From Microbacterium immunditiarum (GTDB lineage Bacteria; Actinomycetota; Actinomycetes; Actinomycetales; Microbacteriaceae): a stretch of 64,000 nucleotides of DNA. Both the position numbers and the translations under genes were made by a program. This document shows, piece by piece, positions 1-7,978 of the stretch. Under the pieces are notes generated by a model, which worked only from the letters and a program-made list of their open reading frames with translations, did not search any database and had not been told where the DNA came from. How positions within the stretch are numbered: position 1 is the stretch's first letter; each line of letters starts with the position of its first letter. The stretch is taken from assembly GCF_013409785.1 (NCBI RefSeq), contig NZ_JACCBV010000001.1, forward strand, positions 2,294,001 to 2,358,000, in the 5' to 3' direction.

Positions 1-59
1 GCCACTACTGCCCGAGGTGTCAGCGGATGCGGATGCCCCGGCCCCTGCGCGCGGCGTGA
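1..59 (+). CDS. mutM: Formamidopyrimidine-DNA glycosylase MutM, C-terminal end (partial)
   Basis: Only the last 18 codons and a TGA are inside the window. The frame reads HYCPRCQRMRMPRPLRAA, which contains the second CxxC half (CPRC followed by Q) of the C-terminal zinc finger of Fpg/MutM glycosylases. These enzymes excise oxidised purines and cut the abasic site. In actinobacteria mutM commonly lies just before smc, and smc starts about 4.1 kb downstream here, which supports the call. The gene is convergent with the GNAT genes that follow. The fragment is short, so the call rests on the zinc-finger tail plus gene order. Confidence 0.7.
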   Translation, partial: HYCPRCQRMRMPRPLRAA

Positions 60-72
60 GCCGAGACATCCG

Positions 73-1137
73 TCACACCGTCTTCTGCCAGTCGGCGATG
101 TAGCGCGTCGGCGCGAAGCCCATCGCCTCATTGATCGCGAGCATCGGGCGGTTCTCCTCGGCGTTCCCCGTCAGGATGCGCTCGCCCTCAGGGAACAGCT
201 CGCGCGCGCGGATCAGCGTCTCGCACTTCACGAGCGCGCCGAGTCGATGCCCGCGGTGCTCCTTCAGCACGAGCGTGTCGTCCTGGTCGATCGGCTTGCC
301 CGGCACGCGGAAGCTCGACAGCTCGGTGAACGCGACGAGGCGGCCCGAGGGCACGTGCTGCGCGGCGCCGACGAGCCGACTGCGACCGGATCTGGCGAAC
401 ACCTCCTCCAGGCGTCGCACGCGTCCGCCGTCCCAGGCCTCCTCGTCCATCTCCATGTCGGCGGTGGGAGCGTCGGTCGACATGCGCGACTTGAGCCACG
501 CGTAGTCGTCGAGCCACTCGTCGGGTGTCGGAGATGTCCAGCTGACGTAGCGATAGTCGCCCGATGCCTCGCGGGCACCGGCGAGCAGCGCATCGAAGCC
601 GTCGATCGGTCGTGTCAGATCGAGCGCGCTGATCCGGTACACCTGCTCGAGCGTGTAGCCGAACGAGAGCATGAAGCGCGAGAAGCGGTCCTCGGGCACC
701 GTACCGGCACCAGACCGGGGCACGAGCGACGGCTCGGCCCCGGCCGGGTGCACGGTCATCGCCTGGAGGACGCTCCGGCCGAGTTGGCGAACGCGGTCTT
801 CCGCGAACGCCATGGCCTCGGAGCCGAACCCTCGGCCCCAGGCCTCGCGTACCACCTCGACGCGGATCGTGGCGCGCCGTGAGCCCACTTCGCGAGGAAA
901 GTCCACCACGGCGCGGCCGACGACCTCGTCCTCGGCGCGGACGAGCCACCCGTGCAGCGCCATATCGGTCTGCTCGGTCCAGGTCGGCAGGACCTGCTCC
1001 GCAGTCGCATCGAGCGCGTCCGCACCGAACAGGGCGGACGACACGCGGTTGCGCACGCCCACCATCGCGCGGAAGCCCGCCGCGTTCGCGGCATCCGGCG
1101 CCTCCGGCACGATCATCGGCGTGATCGCGACCGTCAC
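73..1137 (-). CDS. Tandem-domain GNAT N-acetyltransferase, third cistron of triplet
   Basis: A 354-residue protein with two GNAT-type folds. The N-terminal half has an acyl-CoA loop like AWGRGFGS near residues 99-106. The C-terminal half has the loop EHRGHRLGALVK near 293-304, followed by NAEENRPMLAINEAMGF, a block typical of actinobacterial two-domain GNATs related in layout to mycothiol synthase. GTG at 1137 is chosen because GAGGGAG precedes it at good spacing. GTG at 1152, which overlaps the stop of the previous gene, is the alternative. The 11-base gap points to one transcript with the two upstream paralogues. The acyl acceptor cannot be read from sequence. The nearby small peptide or its product is a possible substrate, by inference only. 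Confidence 0.8.
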   Translation of the reverse strand: MTVAITPMIVPEAPDAANAAGFRAMVGVRNRVSSALFGADALDATAEQVLPTWTEQTDMALHGWLVRAEDEVVGRAVVDFPREVGSRRATIRVEVVREAWGRGFGSEAMAFAEDRVRQLGRSVLQAMTVHPAGAEPSLVPRSGAGTVPEDRFSRFMLSFGYTLEQVYRISALDLTRPIDGFDALLAGAREASGDYRYVSWTSPTPDEWLDDYAWLKSRMSTDAPTADMEMDEEAWDGGRVRRLEEVFARSGRSRLVGAAQHVPSGRLVAFTELSSFRVPGKPIDQDDTLVLKEHRGHRLGALVKCETLIRARELFPEGERILTGNAEENRPMLAINEAMGFAPTRYIADWQKTV

Positions 1138-1148
1138 CCCCGTCTCCC

Positions 1149-2243
1149 TCACGCGAGGACCTTCTTCCACGCGCCGGCGTACGAGACCGGCACGAAGCCG
1201 ATCGCCTCGTTGATGTCGAGCATGTGGCGGTTCTCCTCGGCGTTGAACGTCGACACGCGCGGGGACTCGGGCGCGATCTCGCGCCACCGCAGCAGGTTGG
1301 CGCACTTGATGATCACGCCGAGCCGGTGACCGCGGTGCTCCTTCACGACGAGCGTGCCGTACTGCTGCGTCGCCGCCGTGCGGTCCTCGCCGATGACGAG
1401 CTCGTTGTACGCGACGATCCGTCCCGTCGGCACGTGCTCGACGCACGCGACCGACACCGTGAGGCCCTGGTTCTTGAGGCGGGCGTCGCGCCGACGCACA
1501 CGGTCGGCGTCCCACCTCTCCTCTTCGATGACCAGGCCGCCCGCGGGCACGTCGGTCGACATGCGCGAGATGACGTACGCGAAGCTGTCGATGTGCTCCT
1601 CGGGAGTAGGCGACGTCCACGTCACGACGCGGTAGTCGTCACCGGCGGCGGCGAGCGCCTCGGCGAGCATCCGCTCCACCGGGTCGAACGAGCCGCGCAG
1701 ATCGAAGGCGCTGTTGCGCTCCACCTGCTCGAGCGTGTACCCGTTCTCGAGGTGGAACCGCGTCTGCGGGTCGTTCGCGGGGATCACGCCCCAGCCGGTC
1801 GACGGCTGGAGCGGCTCGCTCGGCGGCTCTGGTCGGTGGAGCGTCCACGTCTGGACCACCGTTCGACCGAGGCGCTGCGCCTCCTGCTCGATCGCGGCGA
1901 GCAGCGCCTCTTCGACGCCCTCGCCCCAGTGCTCCGGATCGACCATGAGGTCGAACTCGAGCGTCTCGGAGTCGTCGCGCTGTGCGTGCATCGCGGTGAC
2001 CGCGCCGATGATGCGAGCGTCGCGCGCGGCCGTGAAGCCCACGTGACCCCAGTCGGTCTGGTCGTGCCACGGCGCGAGCATCTCGGCCGGCTCCTGATCG
2101 AGGTAGTCGTGGCCGGTGTAGTGCCGGCACACGGCGTTTGCCAGCCGCACGGTCTCGAGGAACGGTCCCGCGTCAGGGGAGTCGAGTGTCGCGGGGGCGA
2201 CGAGCTTCGAGACGGTGAGCGGCTGCGTGGCGACGTCAGTCAT
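1149..2243 (-). CDS. Tandem-domain GNAT N-acetyltransferase, second cistron of triplet
   Basis: A 364-residue paralogue of the genes on both sides. The C-terminal acyl-CoA loop is KEHRGHRLGVIIK and the following block is NAEENRHMLDINEAIGF. The N-terminal half carries EHWGEGVEEALL in place of a canonical GRGxG loop, so that half may be structural. The ATG at 2243 overlaps the end of the upstream GNAT gene by 8 bases, which indicates translational coupling. Divergence between copies, set against the conserved C-terminal motif, suggests an old duplication with different acceptor specificities. The substrate is unknown. Confidence 0.8.
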   Translation of the reverse strand: MTDVATQPLTVSKLVAPATLDSPDAGPFLETVRLANAVCRHYTGHDYLDQEPAEMLAPWHDQTDWGHVGFTAARDARIIGAVTAMHAQRDDSETLEFDLMVDPEHWGEGVEEALLAAIEQEAQRLGRTVVQTWTLHRPEPPSEPLQPSTGWGVIPANDPQTRFHLENGYTLEQVERNSAFDLRGSFDPVERMLAEALAAAGDDYRVVTWTSPTPEEHIDSFAYVISRMSTDVPAGGLVIEEERWDADRVRRRDARLKNQGLTVSVACVEHVPTGRIVAYNELVIGEDRTAATQQYGTLVVKEHRGHRLGVIIKCANLLRWREIAPESPRVSTFNAEENRHMLDINEAIGFVPVSYAGAWKKVLA

Positions 2244-3321
2244 CGAGCACCTTCTTCCATCCGCCCTCGTATGAGACGGGCACGAAGCCGATCGCCTCGT
2301 TGATGCTGAGCATGGGGCGGTTCTCCTCAGCGTTGTAAGTGATGACGCGCGGGGAGTCGGGGGCGATGTCGCGCCATGCGACCAGGCCCGCGCACTTGAC
2401 GAGCAGTCCCAGGCGATACCCGCGGTGCTCTTTGAGCACGAGGGTGTCCTCCTGGTGGGTCACGCCCGTGCGGTCCTTGCCGATCACGAGCTCGTTGAAC
2501 GCGCACAGCTGCCCGGTCTCGATGTGCTGGGCGGCGGTCACGTGGATCAGACGCTGCGACGATGTGTACTGCTCGTCGTGCTTCGCGATGCGCGCGGCAT
2601 CCCACGTCTCCTCGGGCATCTCGAGCCCCGCCAGCGGGGCATCCGTCGACATGCGCGCCTTCATCTGCGCGTAGCCGTCGGCCCACTCGGGCGGAGTCGG
2701 TGCGAACCAGTCGACGACGCGGTAGCCGTGCGCCGCTTCGGTCGCCTCGGAGAGGAGCCTGTCGACGGTGTCGGCTGACGTGCTCAGGTCGAGCTCGCTG
2801 AACCGCTCGACCTGCTCGAGGGAGTACCCATGCGCGCGGTAGAAGCGCGCGGCGTGGTCGAGCGGCACGCTGCCGAAGCCGGTCGGCGGGTCCAGCCGCG
2901 GGCCGGGCGCCTCGGGGTGCTTCGCCCACGACTCGAGCACGGTGCGGCCGTGTTCGCGAGCCACCTGCTCGACGAACTCGTACGCGGCGGATCCGATGCC
3001 CTGGCCCCAGACCTCGCGCTGCAACTCGATGAGCCAGTACAGCGCCTTCGAGTCGCCCTCGAGCGGGACGTCGACGCCGATGCGGCCGACGACCGCGTCG
3101 TCCTTCACCACGGTCCACAGGAAGCGCAGCTCATATTCGTCGGGCTGGTAGAAGGGCAGCAGCTCGTCGGCCGTGATGTCGTTGTCGGAGCGGCCGGATA
3201 TCTGGCGGTAGACGATGTTGCGCACGCGCACCATCTCGGCGAAGGCGGTCGCCTCGGGGGCGTCCATCGACGTCGGGATGACTAAGGGCTGGAAGGCGAT
3301 TCCAGTCGGGGCGGTGATCAT
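2236..3321 (-). CDS. Tandem-domain GNAT N-acetyltransferase, first cistron of triplet
   Basis: A 361-residue member of the same triplet. The N-terminal loop EVWGQGIGSAAY resembles the GNAT motif A. The C-terminal loop is KEHRGYRLGLLVK, followed by NAEENRPMLSINEAIGF. The reading frame stays open upstream to 3612, but ATG at 3321 is preferred: it is preceded by GAGG at ordinary spacing, and the upstream part would run through a strong hairpin and antisense-like arginine-rich sequence. It lies downstream of the 86-codon gene, separated by the hairpin at 3363-3391. The fold and acyl-CoA use are firm; the substrate is not known. Confidence 0.8.
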   Translation of the reverse strand: MITAPTGIAFQPLVIPTSMDAPEATAFAEMVRVRNIVYRQISGRSDNDITADELLPFYQPDEYELRFLWTVVKDDAVVGRIGVDVPLEGDSKALYWLIELQREVWGQGIGSAAYEFVEQVAREHGRTVLESWAKHPEAPGPRLDPPTGFGSVPLDHAARFYRAHGYSLEQVERFSELDLSTSADTVDRLLSEATEAAHGYRVVDWFAPTPPEWADGYAQMKARMSTDAPLAGLEMPEETWDAARIAKHDEQYTSSQRLIHVTAAQHIETGQLCAFNELVIGKDRTGVTHQEDTLVLKEHRGYRLGLLVKCAGLVAWRDIAPDSPRVITYNAEENRPMLSINEAIGFVPVSYEGGWKKVLDD

Positions 3322-3362
3322 GATGGTCCTCGGTTGTTCGCGTCGAAGTTCAGGGGAGTGGG

Positions 3363-3391
3363 GCCGGGGCCGCCGGCGCGGCGGCCCCGGC
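3363..3391 (-). terminator. Strong intercistronic hairpin (attenuator or partial terminator)
   Basis: A 12-bp perfect inverted repeat (3363-3374 with 3380-3391) closes a 5-base loop, just after the stop of the 86-codon gene and 41 bases before the first GNAT start. No T-tract follows on the minus strand, so a full intrinsic terminator is unlikely. It could lower GNAT expression relative to the peptide end of the operon, or stabilise the short upstream mRNA. Confidence 0.6.
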
Positions 3392-3652
3392 TCACGAGCG
3401 CACGCTGAGGACAGCGTGCTTGCGCAGAGCGTCGTGCTCGCGATCGGTGCGCGCACGGCTCTGGTCGAGGAGCAGAGCACGTGCATCGGTGTCGCGTGCG
3501 GAGTGGTTGCGGCGTGCGCTGCGCAGCAGCAGCCACAGACCGACCCGCAGCTCCAGCCTGTCGAGCGGCGAGAGCCGCGCGACGTCGGGGAGCGACGTCG
3601 ACAGGAGCGCATCGGTATCGGGAGGACGAACGCGGGCGAGCGTGTCGTTCAT
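3392..3652 (-). CDS. Small basic protein of the peptide/GNAT cassette, unknown function
   Basis: An 86-residue protein with no domain I can name. A central segment, SPLDRLELRVGLWLLLRSAR, has an amphipathic or membrane-touching look, and the C-terminal half is rich in Arg and Asp. Similar short D-R-x-x-L-R-x-G-L-x-L-L patterns are, to my knowledge, seen in other small actinobacterial proteins, but I cannot assign a function. ATG at 3652 has GGAAAGAG about ten bases upstream. It sits between the 35-residue peptide and the GNAT triplet on the same strand, so a role in peptide handling, export or regulation is possible but unproven. Confidence 0.55.
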   Translation of the reverse strand: MNDTLARVRPPDTDALLSTSLPDVARLSPLDRLELRVGLWLLLRSARRNHSARDTDARALLLDQSRARTDREHDALRKHAVLSVRS

Positions 3653-3789
3653 GATCGGTTCTCTTTCCAGAGGGCCTCGGTCGAGGCAGGACGGGATGGA
3701 TTGCCCGAGAAGGGCGCGGAGGCGCGCCGATGCGCGCGAGTGGGAGAGGGGCTCGGCAGGAGGAGGGCCGCGTGGCGGTCCGCGAGCAT
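3649..3789 (-). CDS. Possible 46-residue reading frame coupled to the next gene
   Basis: A short frame starts at ATG 3789 and ends WKENRS-stop, with its TGA overlapping the ATG of the 86-codon gene (ATGA). The stop-start overlap is the only positive sign. There is no good ribosome binding site, the first half has high GC3, and the second half loses it. It could be a real leader frame or chance. Confidence 0.25.
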   Translation of the reverse strand: MLADRHAALLLPSPSPTRAHRRASAPFSGNPSRPASTEALWKENRS

Positions 3790-3844
3790 GCGGAGAGCAC
3801 GGGGCGAGGTGCCCGATGGGCAGAGTCCTCCTGCGCGGCTGGTG

Positions 3845-3952
3845 TCAGCCGGCAGCGCAGAGTGCTGCGCCGAAGGAGCCGGTCACCGGAGCAACCCCTC
3901 CGAACGGGGTGTACGTGGCCGGGGCAATGCCGGCTGCGATCATGTGCATCAT
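3845..3952 (-). CDS. 35-residue peptide, candidate modified-peptide or signal precursor
   Basis: The frame starts with MMHMIAAG and is rich in Gly, Ala, Pro and Thr, with single Tyr-14 and Cys-32 and a TPFGG segment in the middle. It ends AAG before TGA. A nearly ideal Shine-Dalgarno (AAAGGAGGT, 3957-3965) lies at good spacing from ATG 3952; ATG 3949 and 3943 are alternatives in frame. A consensus promoter lies just upstream. There is no signal peptide: the Cys is near the C-terminus with Leu at -1, so it is not a lipobox. Translation initiation this strong for so short a product, followed on the same strand by three acyltransferase genes, fits a ribosomally made peptide that is then acylated. 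That role is inference. Confidence 0.6.
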   Translation of the reverse strand: MMHMIAAGIAPATYTPFGGVAPVTGSFGAALCAAG

Positions 3953-3986
3953 CGGTGACCTCCTTTCGACTTCGACGCGAGGAGTC

Positions 3987-4016
3987 ACGTTAGCGCTGAC
4001 CTGATACGCACGTCAA
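3987..4016 (-). promoter_or_regulatory. Consensus housekeeping-type promoter of the peptide/GNAT cassette
   Basis: On the minus strand TTGACG (4011-4016) is followed after 18 bases by TAACGT (3987-3992). The predicted start, near 3980, leaves a leader of about 28 bases before the peptide ATG. This is one of the best promoter matches in the window. Confidence 0.7.
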
Positions 4017-4178
4017 GGACTTCTCCGAGATTCGTGTGAATCGGATGCTGCGGCCCCGGGCGCGTGGCGCCGCGGCGGCGGCAGGCGTGGCATCCGTCAC
4101 CCCTCGGCTCGCCTGCACGGGTGGGCGCGCGCGCTCAGGTACCTTTGAGCGGTAGTTCGACGGGGTGGAGGGGCATTC

Positions 4179-7100
4179 ATGCACCTGAAGAGCGTGACGC
4201 TCAAAGGGTTCAAGTCGTTCGCCCAGCCGACCACCTTCGCCTTCGAACCCGGCGTGACGTGCATCGTCGGACCCAACGGCTCGGGCAAGTCGAACGTCGT
4301 CGACGCGCTCGCGTGGGTCATGGGCGAGCAGGGCGCCAAGACGCTGCGCGGCGGCAAGATGGAGGACGTCATCTTCGCCGGCACCGCGACGCGTGGGCCC
4401 CTCGGCCGCGCCGAGGTGCAGCTCACGATCGACAACAGCGACGGTGCGCTGCCGATCGAGTACTCCGAGGTGACGATCAGCCGCACGCTGTTCCGCAACG
4501 GCGCGAGCGAGTACGCGATCAACGGCGAGACGTGCCGCCTGCTCGACGTGCAGGAGCTGCTGAGCGACTCCGGCCTCGGCCGCGAGATGCACGTGATCGT
4601 CGGGCAGGGCCGGCTCGACAGCGTGCTGCAGGCGACGCCCGAGGATCGGCGCGGCTTCATCGAGGAAGCCGCGGGAATCCTCAAGCACCGGCGTCGCAAG
4701 GAGAAGACCGTCCGCAAGCTCGAGGCGATGGAGGCGAACCTCACGCGCCTCAACGACCTCGCCGGCGAGCTGCGCCGACAGCTCAAGCCCCTCGGTCGGC
4801 AGGCTGAGATCGCGCGCGAGGCGGCGACGATCGCCGCGATCGTGCGCGACGCGAAGGCGCGCCTCCTCGCCGACGAGATCGTCGCGTTGCGCGACCAGCT
4901 CTCGGCCCACGCCCGATCCGAGCAGGAGCGCACCGCCGAGCGACTCGTGCTGCAGGACGAGGCCGAGAACGTGCGGGCGCGAATCGAGCGGCTCGAGCGC
5001 GAGCAGCAGTCCGAGGCGGTCGACGAGGCGCGCCGCGTGCTGCACGGGCTCGAGCGCGTGCAGGAGCGCCTGCGCGGGCTGTACACGCTCGCGGGCCAGC
5101 GCCTCGCGCTCCTGGGCGACAGCGAGCAGGACGACGTCGGCGAGCACGCCACCGTGACGCAGGCGACGATAGGCGAAGCCCGCGCCGAGGTCGACGACAT
5201 CGCCGCGGGGATGGGAGCCGCGCAGGACGGGGCGGCGGATGCGGCGCGCGAGGTCATCCGAGCGCGGGCCGAGCTCGATGCGCTCGACGCCGACATCGCC
5301 GCGCAGAGCGCCCTCGTATCGGAGCACGACATGCGCATCACCGCGCTCCGCGGGACGGCGGAGGCCGCGGCATCCGCCCTCGCCGCCGTGCGGACGGCCG
5401 TCGAGCGGCAGCAGAAGGCGCTCGATGCCGCGCTCGCCCGCCGCGTCGAAGCCGAGGAGGCGCTCGCCGGACTCGACCCCGACCTCGAGCCCGAGGGCTC
5501 GTCGGCCGAGTACGCGTCGGCGTACGAGCGCGCGCAACGCGACGCGACCGAGGCCGAGTCGCAGGTCTCGGCCCTTCGCGACCGGCTGCACGCCGCGGAG
5601 CGCGAGGTCGAGGCGCTCACGGCGCAGACGGCCGCGCTGAGTCGCGCGCTCGACGTGCAGAACGGGGCGTCCGCCCTCATCGCCGAGGGGCACGCCGGCG
5701 TACGTGGCCTCGTGGGCGACGCGGTGCAGGTCAAGTCCGGGTTCGAGGCGGCGATCGCCGCCGTGCTCGGGCCGCTCGCCGAGGGCGTGCTCGTGGAGGG
5801 GCGCGACGACGCGTTCGCGCTCGCCGAGCACGTGCGAGGCTCCGACGCCGGTGTGGTCGACATGGTGATCGCGGATGCGGGCTCCATGACGCCGTCCTTC
5901 CCGCGGATGCAGGGCGTCGTGCCGGCCGGAGAGGTCGTGACCGCCCCCGGGGGCGTGCTCGGGCTGCTGTCGTACGTCGTCATCGCGGACGACCTCGACG
6001 CCGCGCGCAAAGCCGGCCCGGCGCTCGCGGACGCCGAGCTCGGCGGCCCGATCACGGTCGTCACCCGCGCCGGCGAGGTGTACACCGAGCACTCGCTCCG
6101 CGCGGGAGCGGGCGCGTCGCGGTCGCGACTCGAGCTCTCGGCCGAGCGGGACGCCGCCGCCGAGCGCCGCGACGAGATCACGGTCGTGGCGGACTCGTTG
6201 CGCGAGGCGCTCGCGGACGCGAAGCGGGAGCTCGAGAGCGCGCGCACGCGCACGAAGACCGCGCTCGAGACGCTTCGTGCGCACGACGCGGCGCTCGCCG
6301 CGCACACCGAGCAGGTCAATCGCGCGACCGTGCGGCACGAGGCCGCGGTCGCCGAGTGCGAGCGCCTGTCGGCGGGGCTCGCACAGGCGCAGGCGGCGGT
6401 TGCGGATGCCGAGGCCTCCGCCCGAGTCGCCGACGAGCAGCTTGCATCGGCGCTCGAAGCGCCGCGCCCGATCCTCGACGCGTCGGCGCGAGAGGGTGTG
6501 CTCGCAGCGCTCGAGGCGGCGCGCGACGCCGAGATGCGCGCACGCCTCGACGTCGAGACTCTGCGCGAGCGCATCCGCGCGGGCGAGGCCCGCGTCGTGC
6601 AGCTCGAGCGGCAGCGCGAGCGGGAACGCGAGGCGGCGGCGGCCGCGGCCCGTCGCGCGGTGATCCGCCGCGCGCAGCGCGAGCTCGCGGAGCAGGTGGT
6701 GTCGCAGCTTCCCGCCGTGCTCGACTCAGTCGACCGGTCTGTCTCCGACGCGCGCGTCGAGCTTGCCACCGCGGAGTCGGCTCGCACCGCCGTCACGACC
6801 GAGCTCGCGGAGCTGCGCCGTCAGGAGGCGGGGGTGCGGGAGCGCCTCGCGCGGCTCACCGAGAGTGTCCACGGTCTCGAGCTGCAGATCCACGAGAAGC
6901 GCCTGCATGCGACGGGGCTGCTCGAGCGCGCGGAGTCCGAGCTCGGTCTCGACGAGAGTATTCTCGTTTCGGAATACGGTCCCGATCAGCCTGTTCCCGT
7001 CGACGACGTGCAGAGCGCGGACGCGGCGGCGGACGATCCGGATGCGGCATCCGACGCCCCGCCGGCGACCGAGCCCTACGATCGCGCGCGTCAGACACGC

Positions 7101-7742
7101 CGGCTGCAGCAGGCTGAGCGCAAGCTGGCGCAGCTCGGCCGTGTGAACCCGCTCGCCCTCGAGGAGTTCGCGGCGCTCGAGCAGCGGCACAAGTTCCTCA
7201 CCGAGCAGCTCGGCGACCTCACGCAGACGCGCAAGGACCTGCTCACGATCATCGAGGAGCTCGACGAGCGCATGCAGTCGATCTTCCTCGCCGCGTTCGA
7301 AGACACGAAGACCGCGTTCGGCGAGGTGTTCCCGGTGCTGTTCCCGGGCGGCAGCGGCTCGATCGCGCTCACCGACCCCGACTCGCCGCTCACGACCGGC
7401 ATCGAAGTATCGGTGCGCCCCGTCGGCAAGAAGATCGAGCGGCTCTCGCTCCTGTCGGGCGGTGAGCGCTCGCTCGCGGCGGTCGCGCTGCTCGTGGCGA
7501 TCTTCAAGGCGCGGCCGAGCCCCTTCTACATCCTCGATGAGGTCGAGGCGGCGCTCGACGACGCGAACCTCGGCCGGCTGCTCGGCGTGTTCGAGCAGTT
7601 GCGCGAGACGAGCCAGCTCATCGTCATCACGCACCAGAAGCGGACGATGGAGATCGCCGACGCGCTCTACGGCGTCTCGATGCGGCAGGACGGCGTCTCG
7701 GCCGTCGTCGGCCAGCGCGTGCGCGAGCGCGCGGCCTCCTGA
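4179..7742 (+). CDS. smc: Chromosome segregation protein SMC
   Basis: A 1187-residue condensin ATPase, normal length for bacterial SMC. Walker A GPNGSGKSN lies at residues 31-39. Long coiled coils surround a hinge near 500-650 (GHAGVRGLVGDAVQVK). The C-terminal head has the signature LLSGGERSL near 1091 and Walker B FYILDEVEAALDD near 1116. SMC dimers compact and separate the chromosome with ScpA/ScpB. ATG at 4179 follows GGAGGGG. It lies upstream of ftsY, as in many actinobacteria; mutM, normally adjacent, is separated from it by the GNAT cassette. Alanine-, glutamate- and arginine-rich coils produce very long antisense open frames that are not genes. Confidence 0.97.
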   Translation: MHLKSVTLKGFKSFAQPTTFAFEPGVTCIVGPNGSGKSNVVDALAWVMGEQGAKTLRGGKMEDVIFAGTATRGPLGRAEVQLTIDNSDGALPIEYSEVTISRTLFRNGASEYAINGETCRLLDVQELLSDSGLGREMHVIVGQGRLDSVLQATPEDRRGFIEEAAGILKHRRRKEKTVRKLEAMEANLTRLNDLAGELRRQLKPLGRQAEIAREAATIAAIVRDAKARLLADEIVALRDQLSAHARSEQERTAERLVLQDEAENVRARIERLEREQQSEAVDEARRVLHGLERVQERLRGLYTLAGQRLALLGDSEQDDVGEHATVTQATIGEARAEVDDIAAGMGAAQDGAADAAREVIRARAELDALDADIAAQSALVSEHDMRITALRGTAEAAASALAAVRTAVERQQKALDAALARRVEAEEALAGLDPDLEPEGSSAEYASAYERAQRDATEAESQVSALRDRLHAAEREVEALTAQTAALSRALDVQNGASALIAEGHAGVRGLVGDAVQVKSGFEAAIAAVLGPLAEGVLVEGRDDAFALAEHVRGSDAGVVDMVIADAGSMTPSFPRMQGVVPAGEVVTAPGGVLGLLSYVVIADDLDAARKAGPALADAELGGPITVVTRAGEVYTEHSLRAGAGASRSRLELSAERDAAAERRDEITVVADSLREALADAKRELESARTRTKTALETLRAHDAALAAHTEQVNRATVRHEAAVAECERLSAGLAQAQAAVADAEASARVADEQLASALEAPRPILDASAREGVLAALEAARDAEMRARLDVETLRERIRAGEARVVQLERQREREREAAAAAARRAVIRRAQRELAEQVVSQLPAVLDSVDRSVSDARVELATAESARTAVTTELAELRRQEAGVRERLARLTESVHGLELQIHEKRLHATGLLERAESELGLDESILVSEYGPDQPVPVDDVQSADAAADDPDAASDAPPATEPYDRARQTRRLQQAERKLAQLGRVNPLALEEFAALEQRHKFLTEQLGDLTQTRKDLLTIIEELDERMQSIFLAAFEDTKTAFGEVFPVLFPGGSGSIALTDPDSPLTTGIEVSVRPVGKKIERLSLLSGGERSLAAVALLVAIFKARPSPFYILDEVEAALDDANLGRLLGVFEQLRETSQLIVITHQKRTMEIADALYGVSMRQDGVSAVVGQRVRERAAS

Positions 7743-7755
7743 CGGCGCATCCGGG

Positions 7756-7855
7756 TCACGCGGGCGCGTTGCCGAGCACGATCGATCCCTGGGCGAACGG
7801 CGGCAGGCGCCGGATGCCGGGCGGAGAAGTGACTGCCCCGTATGTCGTCGTTCAT
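7756..7855 (-). pseudogene. Possible frameshifted 32-residue peptide gene between smc and ftsY
   Basis: ATG at 7855 has GGAG six bases upstream, but its own frame is arginine-rich nonsense running into smc. The next frame, open from 7851 to a TGA at 7756, reads like a real peptide (TYGAVTSPPGIRRLPPF, then a Gly/Ala/Val tail ending APA) with high GC at third positions, but it has no start codon. Removing one base close to the ATG would join the two into a 32-residue product. It may be a decayed small gene or a base-call error. No function is known. Confidence 0.3.
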
Positions 7856-7978
7856 GTCGGACTCCGATTCTCGTGTCGGTGTTTCGATCGGTCCGTCGCG
7901 TCAGTGGGAAGGAGCGGTGTTCGCCGCCGGCAGATACTCGTGCGCGGGTCCGCCTTGACTCCCGCCTAGGCTGGAGGC

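Noticed and set aside
1138-1620. 515-residue version of the third GNAT
   Set aside because: The extra N-terminus overlaps the second GNAT gene in another frame and is Arg-rich shadow sequence.
3845-3862. Lipobox at the Cys of the 35-residue peptide
   Set aside because: Cys is near the C-terminus with Leu at -1 and no signal helix.
3990-6796. Very long minus-strand open frames opposite smc (782 and 899 codons)
   Set aside because: Arg/Ala/Ser-rich, no ribosome binding site, fully antisense to an intact smc; typical high-GC shadows.
7955-7972. TTGACT plus TAGGCT as a standard promoter for ftsY
   Set aside because: Only six bases separate the two hexamers; TAGGCT alone may serve as -10.
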